A DNA stretch of 64,000 nt from Leptospiraceae bacterium (lineage in GTDB: Bacteria; Spirochaetota; Leptospiria; Leptospirales; Leptospiraceae): contig JACKPC010000001.1 in NCBI GenBank assembly GCA_024233835.1, positions 1,798,001 to 1,862,000 of the forward strand, read 5' to 3'. This document shows, one piece after another, positions 52,419-59,007 of this stretch. Under the pieces are notes generated by a model, which ran no database searches, was not told where the DNA came from, and worked only from the letters and a program-made list of their open reading frames with translations. Within the stretch, counting starts at the first letter, position 1, and each line of letters opens with the position of its first letter. The translations under genes and the position numbers were made by a program.

Positions 52419-53309
52419 ATGAATCTAGCAAAAGAAAAAACAATCGATCTTGTTAAAGCCTGCGCAAAAGGGGAAGAAGACGCTTTGAGGGATTTCTTTG
52501 AAATCTATTCACAGGATATTTATAATTTTCCCCTGAAAGTGTTCCACATGACTGAAGATGATGCTTCGGATTTTTTCCTGTATGCCTTTGAGCGTTTGAA
52601 ATCCGGAAAAAGGTTCCATTCTTTTCAGGGGAAATCAAGCTTTCGAACCTGGTTTTATACAGTATTAAGGAACATGCTTATCGACTGGAAACGAACTAAA
52701 AAAGAACTTCGTATGGTCGATAGTGTGAAGTTTAACTCCAGTGGAATGGAATACTCTACCATAGAGAATGAACCGGATGAATTGAGCAATCTGAAGGAAT
52801 CGGCCCGTGCTTTTACAGAGAAGTTTTATTATGCTCTTTCTGATATAAAACTTGAAAGTCGTGTCACATTTAAGCTTGCCTATATTTATTATTTAAACCT
52901 GAATGATGATGAAATCCAGTTTATTCTGGATAAAACGGGAATGGAAGTTGAAGAACTGAAAGAAAAAATTTTAGAAATTCGTTCGGACCTAAGTGACAAA
53001 GAGGAAGAGAGAATTAAATCTGAGGATAAAATTACCTCTTTATACATGAACATCCTCGATTTAAAAGAGGCTCACAAAAAGGAAAAAGTTTATCATTTTC
53101 AGGATAACCTTCCGGTTGAAGATAAGATAGAATTGTCATTAAAGAAAAAATATGAGCAGAGAAGAAAGCTGCTTGAAAAGCGGGATAAAGGTCATTTTTT
53201 AACCAGGACTCCGTATAAAATTATTTCGAATCTCTTGCAAATTCCCGAAGGTAGCGTAAGTATTGCCTTGCAACGGGTGATTGAGAAGGTGAAAAAAAAA
53301 TTAAGTTAG
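52419..53309 (+). CDS. ECF-like sigma factor with extended middle and two sigma-4-like segments
   Basis: A 296-residue sigma-70 family protein, much longer than usual ECF factors (about 190). Region 2 occupies about 8-85: TIDLVKACAKGEEDALRDFF, ASDFFLYAFERLKSG, and the DNA-melting/-10 segment GKSSFRTWFYTVLRNMLIDWKR. A first helix-turn-helix-like stretch (about 130-200) follows LESRVTFKLAYIYY; the C-terminal one, LLQIPEGSVSIALQRVIEKV, is a clear region 4.2. A helical insert lies between. I choose ATG 52419; a TTG at 52359 is 60 bases upstream and leaves only 18 bases to the divergent M23 gene. First gene of a four-gene operon ending in a CHAT protease. Confidence 0.8.
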   Translation: MNLAKEKTIDLVKACAKGEEDALRDFFEIYSQDIYNFPLKVFHMTEDDASDFFLYAFERLKSGKRFHSFQGKSSFRTWFYTVLRNMLIDWKRTKKELRMVDSVKFNSSGMEYSTIENEPDELSNLKESARAFTEKFYYALSDIKLESRVTFKLAYIYYLNLNDDEIQFILDKTGMEVEELKEKILEIRSDLSDKEEERIKSEDKITSLYMNILDLKEAHKKEKVYHFQDNLPVEDKIELSLKKKYEQRRKLLEKRDKGHFLTRTPYKIISNLLQIPEGSVSIALQRVIEKVKKKLS

Positions 53310-53342
53310 ATTCCCTTTTTTTCTAAAAGAAGGAATTTTTTA
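53310..53342 (+). terminator. Possible attenuator/terminator between the sigma and middle genes
   Basis: Just after the sigma-factor stop a GATTCC arm can pair with GGAATT across a T/A-rich inner part and is followed by six T. The stem is imperfect, so it may only partly reduce read-through, making more sigma than protease; tentative. Confidence 0.3.
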
Positions 53343-53381
53343 GCATTATTGGGTCGTCGATTAATACAAAAAGAGGATGCC

Positions 53382-54146
53382 ATGGAAAAGCCAGATAATA
53401 AAACACCCGGAAAACACATGGAAGATAGAGCCCTGGAAATTATCAGTTTAGAAAACCATGTACTATCTGAAGATATGGAAGAAGATATGGAAGAAGATAT
53501 TATGAAACATTATTTTCAGGCAGAAGAAGCTATTCATTTTATTTTGAGAAGAGAAAATGAATTTAATCTAGAAAATTATAATCCAAACAGTATTTATTCA
53601 TCTTTCCGAGAAGAGCTGGATTTACAAAAAGCTGAAAAAGCACTTTCAGACAAAAGCCAATTACGTTCGGTTCCTCAAAATTTATTAAATTTTGTGAGTA
53701 TGCAGTTAAAAGAAAAAGAAGAAAAAAAAGAATCCCTCGTTGTGAAGCTCCACAAATTCGGTATGAAATTACTGGAGTCAAATTTCTTTCATTCTGAAGT
53801 TTCTTTTGCTTATGAACTTGCACCGGCAGTTCGTTCTAACAGTAGTACAATGGAAAGAGGTAGTTCTTTAAAAATTTCTGAGAAATTGGAAAAAGAAAGT
53901 GCCCTGACATACCAGTTGTTTAAAGAGAATTCAGAAGAAGCTTATCTTTGTATTCAATTTCATTCAGATAAGAAGCCGGTTTATGATCATGTAAGTTTAA
54001 AAAAGAACCAGCGCTTAATTCTTTCCAAATCTTTTAATGAAGATGGGGTTCTTACCTTTCCGGGTTTAAAAGAAGGTTTGTACAACATTGAATTTATAGG
54101 AAACGGAAACACAAAATCATTTGACCTGAGAATTATAGTAGAATAA
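53382..54146 (+). CDS. Unknown acidic protein, possible sigma-factor antagonist
   Basis: I do not recognise a family. The 254-residue protein starts at ATG 53382 (GAGGA 5 bases upstream; the TTG at 53349 has no support). It has an acidic tandem repeat EDMEEDMEEDI (30-40), a helical middle with VPQNLL at 97-102 and a long amphipathic stretch KESLVVKLHKFGMKLL (116-131), and a C-terminal beta-rich part (about 180-254) whose FPGLKEGLYNIEF resembles a carboxypeptidase-regulatory-like sandwich. No membrane helix or zinc-finger HC motif is present. It lies between a sigma gene and a CHAT protease gene, so it could be the sigma inhibitor or the protease substrate; that is inference from position. Confidence 0.75.
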   Translation: MEKPDNKTPGKHMEDRALEIISLENHVLSEDMEEDMEEDIMKHYFQAEEAIHFILRRENEFNLENYNPNSIYSSFREELDLQKAEKALSDKSQLRSVPQNLLNFVSMQLKEKEEKKESLVVKLHKFGMKLLESNFFHSEVSFAYELAPAVRSNSSTMERGSSLKISEKLEKESALTYQLFKENSEEAYLCIQFHSDKKPVYDHVSLKKNQRLILSKSFNEDGVLTFPGLKEGLYNIEFIGNGNTKSFDLRIIVE

Positions 54147-54170
54147 AGTCTATCTTACTATGATAGACTT
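54146..54170 (+). promoter_or_regulatory. Perfect hairpin enclosing the CHAT protease start codon
   Basis: AAGTCTATC (54146-54154) pairs perfectly with GATAGACTT (54162-54170), leaving a 7-base loop; the start codon ATG (54160-54162) lies at the loop/stem edge. There is no Shine-Dalgarno in front of it. Folding would hide the start until translation of the upstream gene, or another factor, opens the stem. Confidence 0.5.
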
Positions 54171-55968
54171 GCTCATAGATAGGGTAGGAAATGTAAACGT
54201 ATTCAATATACTTTTCGATGGGGAGACCTATGCAGAATCCCATCTTCAGTCCGTAATGGATGAAGATCTGATATTCGAATATATCAAGGAAATAGAAAAT
54301 TTATCCAAGGTCTCACAGGCCCTTCACTCTAATATAGGCGATACAACTCGCTTTCGACCTGATATCCTGAAAGAATTAAAAATTCTCGGAGAAACATTTT
54401 TTTTGCAATTTTTTCCTGCCCAGGTAGCTGAAAAGCTACGAATGACCAATCAGAAATACCTCCACTTCAATATTGATCAGGGTTTGAGTGATATTCCCTG
54501 GGAATTATTGCATAATGGAGAATGTTTTCTTTCAGATAAGTTTTATATAGGAAAGACTGTAAAAGGGGCTTACAGAAGTAATTCTCCTATAGAGAAAGAT
54601 AAGTTGCGTATGCTTATTATTATCGATCCAACTGAGGATCTGGAATGGGCAGAAAAAGAAGGTGAAGAACTCTTTAAAACATTAAAATCCAAAATTTCTC
54701 CTTCTAAGCTGGATATTTCCTTCATTGGAGGAAAACAGATTACCAAACTTAAGCTTTTATCCCTTATAAAAGATAAGCATATTATTCACTATTCCGGTCA
54801 CCTGTATTTTTCTGATGAACCTCTGGAAAACGGTTGGCTTTTATCGAATGGAAAGGTTTTAAAGGCCCGTGAAATAAAGAACTGTGGTTTTTCTACTGAC
54901 CTGGTTTTTAGTAATTCCTGTGATTCCAGTAAGAATGTGCGTTATAATAATAGTCACGGAATTATGAATTATTTCGCCGGTTCTTTTCTTATGTCCGGAA
55001 TCAAATGTTTTATAGGGACTAATTGGGAAATCATAGATAATCAAAAAACACTGGATTTTACCATTCGTTTTTATCTTTCCCTACTTAACGATAGAAGTAT
55101 CGGGGAATCACTATTTACAGCAAAGGAATATGCCAGACGGAATTATGAATCCTGGGATTTAACCTGGGCCAATTATTCTCTTCACGGTCCTCCAAGTTAT
55201 ATTATCATTAATAAACCGGAAAAGAATATTCAAAAAATTATAAATCCAAATTCTATTATTAATTTTTATCCCACACCGGTAGCCCGTTCTTATAAAGAAT
55301 TTTTAGATCTGGAGATGGAAGAAAGCGGCCATCAAAAAGCGATGGAGGCTGTCATTAATTGTTTTGAAGACTACTCAAGGTTAATCGGGATTATTGTCTT
55401 TAGCAATCATCGCTTTCAATCTCTGGGGAACAATAACCCTTTTGAATTCAAACTTAAAACCTGGTGGGAGCAAATATATCAGTGCATCTGGGATTTCAAG
55501 AAATTAGAAATTTCCATGTTCATGGACTCTTTTATGAAAATCTTATATTCGAATCGGGATGTGATTAATAAGATGGTCGATTGGATTAATAAATATCGTA
55601 TTGGAGGAATTCGGGAAGAAGATATAGAAGGGTATATGATTACCTATCAATACTATTTTGAAAACCTCTTGATCGAGTCTGATGAATTTGAAGCTAACAA
55701 AATTGTTCTTCTTTCGAGAGATTCCAATAGTCACTTGTTTTTCAGTGGGATTTGGCCGGATTATTCTACGGTTCATCAACCCGGTGATACTTATCTCGAG
55801 GAGCAGGTGGAAAAATATCGCGGTCGAATAGTACTGTATAGCAAGGAAAAAAAAGCTTTACTACCTTTAAGTGGAATTAAGGTGACTTCTATAGATAAAT
55901 CAAAAGAACTTCGTTTTGATGTTCAAAATGCCTTACCGGATCTAACTGAAAGTAAAGAAGCTGTATGA
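54160..55968 (+). CDS. CHAT-domain cysteine protease
   Basis: A 602-residue cytoplasmic protein. Residues about 98-355 form a CHAT domain (caspase-HetF-associated with TPRs) with the catalytic pair H214 in HIIHYSGHL and C254 in VFSNSCDSS, preceded by IPWELLHNGE and followed by FIGTNWEI and LHGPPSYIII. The first 95 residues are a separate alpha/beta region and the last 245 (about 358-602) match nothing I know. No TPRs are seen, unlike Csx29. The gene is third in an operon with a sigma factor and an unknown protein, and overlaps the next gene by 4 bases. Its start codon is in a hairpin. Active protease very likely; substrate unknown, with the middle protein the prime candidate. Confidence 0.9.
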   Translation: MIDLLIDRVGNVNVFNILFDGETYAESHLQSVMDEDLIFEYIKEIENLSKVSQALHSNIGDTTRFRPDILKELKILGETFFLQFFPAQVAEKLRMTNQKYLHFNIDQGLSDIPWELLHNGECFLSDKFYIGKTVKGAYRSNSPIEKDKLRMLIIIDPTEDLEWAEKEGEELFKTLKSKISPSKLDISFIGGKQITKLKLLSLIKDKHIIHYSGHLYFSDEPLENGWLLSNGKVLKAREIKNCGFSTDLVFSNSCDSSKNVRYNNSHGIMNYFAGSFLMSGIKCFIGTNWEIIDNQKTLDFTIRFYLSLLNDRSIGESLFTAKEYARRNYESWDLTWANYSLHGPPSYIIINKPEKNIQKIINPNSIINFYPTPVARSYKEFLDLEMEESGHQKAMEAVINCFEDYSRLIGIIVFSNHRFQSLGNNNPFEFKLKTWWEQIYQCIWDFKKLEISMFMDSFMKILYSNRDVINKMVDWINKYRIGGIREEDIEGYMITYQYYFENLLIESDEFEANKIVLLSRDSNSHLFFSGIWPDYSTVHQPGDTYLEEQVEKYRGRIVLYSKEKKALLPLSGIKVTSIDKSKELRFDVQNALPDLTESKEAV

Positions 55969-56693
55969 GTCTTTGCCAGCCTTCCGGTGATGAAAATAAG
56001 TTTTCCTGCGGGGCTTGTTGCGGGTTTTTCAATCTTCTCTTGAATAGAATCCAACAGGAAGAGCTTTTAAAGGAAAGATACAAAAGCTTCAAAAATCTGG
56101 TGGACTTTTCTGTTCGGCACTCGGTAGTGCAGTATAGACAGGAAAGGCAGAAACTGGAAGCGGAATTACCAAAGCAGGATCCTACTACTTATAATTGTCC
56201 TTACTTATCTTATATAGATGAGGAAAAAAAACGTATTGGATGTATGATTCATCCTTTTGCGAGTAAAGATCCTCTCAGTCAGAATTTCTCTTTTTATGGA
56301 GCTTCGATTTGTCAGGCTTATAGGTGTAAGAATTATGAAAGAGAAGAATACGAAGCCTGGAAGAAAATGTTTTGTGAGATCGCAGAAAATTCGGTTGAGT
56401 ATTCATTATTGGCTTCAGACCATATTAGCATTGAACTTTTGATGAAGATTCTGTTTACAAACTCAAAAAGTTTTGATGAAAACTTTGAGCAGAAAAAAGA
56501 ATTTATCAAGGAACTTCTACGATATAAAATGAACTCTTCTAATTTACAAAACCTGAGTTCTTTTGAGGTTTATTATGAAGACACATTAGGAAACCCTGTT
56601 GAAACTTTGATAAAACGATTCGAAATAAAAGAAGAGGACACTATTAAAAAATTATACGCTTATTACAATTATAAGGAAAGCTTAAAAGATTAA
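55965..56693 (+). CDS. Cysteine-rich YkgJ-like protein
   Basis: A 242-residue protein with the cysteine pattern of YkgJ-type putative zinc/iron-cluster proteins: FSCGACCGFFN at 14-24, CPYLSYIDEEKKRIGCMIHP around 95, and CQAYRCKNY around 128. The C-terminal half is helical and charged. Function of the family is not settled; a metal or redox role is likely. Its ATG overlaps the CHAT stop (ATGA), so it is made together with the protease and may sense the condition that switches it on, or be a target. Confidence 0.75.
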   Translation: MSLCQPSGDENKFSCGACCGFFNLLLNRIQQEELLKERYKSFKNLVDFSVRHSVVQYRQERQKLEAELPKQDPTTYNCPYLSYIDEEKKRIGCMIHPFASKDPLSQNFSFYGASICQAYRCKNYEREEYEAWKKMFCEIAENSVEYSLLASDHISIELLMKILFTNSKSFDENFEQKKEFIKELLRYKMNSSNLQNLSSFEVYYEDTLGNPVETLIKRFEIKEEDTIKKLYAYYNYKESLKD

Positions 56694-56699
56694 AAAGAA

Positions 56700-56738
56700 A
56701 GATACGCAAAGAGCTTCTTTTCGATCCACTCTTTGCGT
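56700..56738 (-). terminator. Terminator between convergent genes
   Basis: Ten-base perfect stem ACGCAAAGAG (56704-56713) with CTCTTTGCGT (56729-56738), 15-base loop. On the minus strand it is followed by ATCTTTCTTTTT, so it serves the phasin-like gene; it may also stop the sigma-CHAT operon from the other side. Confidence 0.65.
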
Positions 56739-56758
56739 TATGTAAATAAGGCGGATAA

Positions 56759-57058
56759 TTAAGCTTCTTTGCTTTCCCCTTCAGCAGCCTTACCTTCTGC
56801 CGGAAGAAGTTGCTTTATTTTGGACATAGCATCCTCAAACTTAACTTTCATGTCGGAGGAAACTTTCTCAAATTCTTGAATCGTTTCTTCTGCATATTTA
56901 CGGACGTTCATGGCTGTTTCACTGGTGTCTTGAGAACCTTTATCTGCAAGGCCTTTAAACTCAGTTTCAATTTTTTCTTTTAAATTGTCGATTTCTGTTT
57001 TGAAAGTGGTTGCCGCACCAATAAAAAAGTTTAACGCATCTTTTACTTCTTTTTCCAT
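56759..57058 (-). CDS. Phasin-like coiled-coil protein
   Basis: A 99-residue, highly charged, almost wholly helical protein (MEKEVKDALNFFIGAATTFK opening, then long heptads) with an Ala/Glu-rich end. This fits the phasin-related small proteins common in Leptospira, which coat granules or act as structural helices. No catalytic motif. A TTGACA occurs upstream on the minus strand (57114-57119), but no good -10 follows at the right distance. It is a single gene between two terminator-like regions. Confidence 0.7.
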   Translation of the reverse strand: MEKEVKDALNFFIGAATTFKTEIDNLKEKIETEFKGLADKGSQDTSETAMNVRKYAEETIQEFEKVSSDMKVKFEDAMSKIKQLLPAEGKAAEGESKEA

Positions 57059-57149
57059 ATTGAAAAACCCCTAATTTCTTAGTTTATGTAAATCTTTTTT
57101 TAGCACCCTTATTTGTCAACTCAAATTAGATTTATAAGCTATTTTGGGT

Positions 57150-57989
57150 TTAAAAAGAAATATCGTTTTTTAAAGCATTGAGTAGTTGCTTTAAAATATG
57201 GCTGCTTTCTTGTTTTACCTTTGATTTTTGGTTTATGAAGTGATTTAGGATTTCGTGCAGACCATTTTCTTCCCGAACAAATCGGTTTTCAATGTTTTCT
57301 TTCAGGATAAGACAGGATGTCTGACTGAGTTTTAAAGATTTTTCTATTAATGCAATTTTTTCCATTAGTTCGGATGGTAGTTTACTTCTGAAGCCCTTCT
57401 TTTGAGGTTTTATTAAAACTTTATAATTTTCGATAAATTGAATATTTGAGGAAATGAGTTTTTGAACAAAATCTGCTTCCATTTTTTCCTGCTTGAGATA
57501 ATCAGAAACTATTTTTAAAAGGCTGAGTTGATGCGGAGAAAACCAGTTTCGACTTGCTTCCATAAAACCGCTTCCTTCCATGTCAATAAGTCCAAATACA
57601 CCTTCTACCCGGGAATATACAGGGGTATCGAATGTGAAGAGGGAAGCTTCAGAGAATGTGTGAGAATAAAGAATATCCGGAAAATATTCTTTTTTATTTC
57701 CGAAATCTTGAACCCGGTTAATAAGGTAAGCTGTGGAGATGGAATACTTCTCTGAAGTTGCTCCGCATATCCCAAAATTTAAGCAAAAATCATTTTCAGA
57801 AGGAGGGGACTGAGTAAAAATGTGACTCATTGCAAGAGCCATTTTTAGCTTCCCCGGACCTGAAACAATTAGGGAAATGTCTTCTCCCTCATACAGAGAA
57901 CATAAACGAATAGCTGTGTTCTTTTTTAATTTATAGGCATCGATAAGAGGCCTTGCCTCAGCAGGCAAAGCCATAGTAATAAATAGCAT
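57150..57989 (-). CDS. Nucleoside phosphorylase/MTAN-like protein
   Basis: A 279-residue protein with the purine-phosphorylase/nucleosidase fold pattern in its first 160 residues: ITMALPAEARPLI, a GPGKLKMALAMSH segment, NFGICGA, and GLIDMEGSGFMEAS, where MEGSG corresponds to the ribose-binding MEMEGAA block of MTA/SAH nucleosidases. The remaining 120 residues are helical and unlike the family, so it is probably a specialised member. It lies 3 bases downstream of gpsA and ends the dnaE-gpsA operon. Confidence 0.7.
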   Translation of the reverse strand: MLFITMALPAEARPLIDAYKLKKNTAIRLCSLYEGEDISLIVSGPGKLKMALAMSHIFTQSPPSENDFCLNFGICGATSEKYSISTAYLINRVQDFGNKKEYFPDILYSHTFSEASLFTFDTPVYSRVEGVFGLIDMEGSGFMEASRNWFSPHQLSLLKIVSDYLKQEKMEADFVQKLISSNIQFIENYKVLIKPQKKGFRSKLPSELMEKIALIEKSLKLSQTSCLILKENIENRFVREENGLHEILNHFINQKSKVKQESSHILKQLLNALKNDISF

Positions 57990-57992
57990 AAA

Positions 57993-58997
57993 TTAATGGA
58001 TAACACCTTCACGTTTCAAATCTCTGCTCATAAGGTTACTAACTGCTTTTACAGCAGGTTTATCTTCATACAAGGTTTTATAAACTTCTTCCATAATCGG
58101 TAATTCAATTTCGAGTTTTAGAGCGAGATCGTGCACACTCCTGGAGGTTTTTACACCTTCTGCCACTTCATTCATTCCATCTAATACTTCGCTTAACTTC
58201 ATCCCCTGACCGAGTTTGTAACCCACCGTTCTATTGCGGGATGCAGCTCCCGTACAGGTCAATACCAAATCACCCATCCCGGCAAGACCTAAGAAGGTCA
58301 AAGGATCTGCACCCAATTTCACACCTACACGGGTAATTTCGGTTAGACCGCGGGTTATGATAGCGGAACGTGTATTTTGCCCAAATCCCAAACCGTCGGC
58401 TGCTCCGGCAGCAATGGCAATCACATTTTTCAAGGCACCACTGACCTCAACTCCAGTTACATCATGGGTCCAATAGGAACGAAAATAAGAATGGCTGAAT
58501 ACTTCTTGAACCTTTTTGGCAATAGACTCTTCTTTAGAGGCAATGCTAACAACAGTAGGTAATTTTTGTAAAATTTCAATAGCAAAACTTGGTCCTGAAA
58601 GATAAGATAGGTATTTATGCAGTCGTTTCGGAAGCTCCTCTTCGAATATTTCCGAAACAAGGCGCAGGGAGCCATTCTCAATCCCTTTAGAAGCTGACAC
58701 AATAGGTGCATCGGGAAGTTTATCCCGGATGTCTTTTAAAACAGAAGAAAGAGCCTGGGAAGGGCAAGCACTGATAATCAGGTCTTTTCCGGTAATTACT
58801 TTTTCCAGATCTATGCAAGCACTTAAGGTTTTAGGAAGTTTTATCTCCGGAAAATGTTTAATATTTTTATTTTCTACATTGATGATAGTTGCCTGTTCCC
58901 GGCTTCGTGCCCAGAGTTCAACTTCATATCCTTTATCTGCTAAAATAGCTCCGAGAGCAGTTCCAAAACTTCCGGCTCCGATTACTCCAACTTTCAT
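57993..58997 (-). CDS. gpsA: Glycerol-3-phosphate dehydrogenase (NAD(P)+)
   Basis: A 334-residue enzyme reducing dihydroxyacetone phosphate to glycerol-3-phosphate for phospholipid synthesis. N-terminal Rossmann motif GAGSFGTALG with WARS after it; SASKGIEN; SGPSFAIE; catalytic Lys in GVEVSGALKNVIAIAAG; GLAGMGDLVLTC; C-terminal PIMEEVYK. Shine-Dalgarno AAGGAGA is 4 bases from the ATG. It is 10 bases downstream of dnaE, so the two are co-transcribed. Confidence 0.96.
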   Translation of the reverse strand: MKVGVIGAGSFGTALGAILADKGYEVELWARSREQATIINVENKNIKHFPEIKLPKTLSACIDLEKVITGKDLIISACPSQALSSVLKDIRDKLPDAPIVSASKGIENGSLRLVSEIFEEELPKRLHKYLSYLSGPSFAIEILQKLPTVVSIASKEESIAKKVQEVFSHSYFRSYWTHDVTGVEVSGALKNVIAIAAGAADGLGFGQNTRSAIITRGLTEITRVGVKLGADPLTFLGLAGMGDLVLTCTGAASRNRTVGYKLGQGMKLSEVLDGMNEVAEGVKTSRSVHDLALKLEIELPIMEEVYKTLYEDKPAVKAVSNLMSRDLKREGVIH

Positions 58998-59007
58998 AGT
59001 CTCTCCT

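Noticed and set aside
52419..56693. Part of a type III-E CRISPR/Craspase locus
   Set aside because: No CRISPR repeats, Cas7-like proteins or TPR-CHAT architecture occur anywhere in the window; only the sigma/protease logic is shared.
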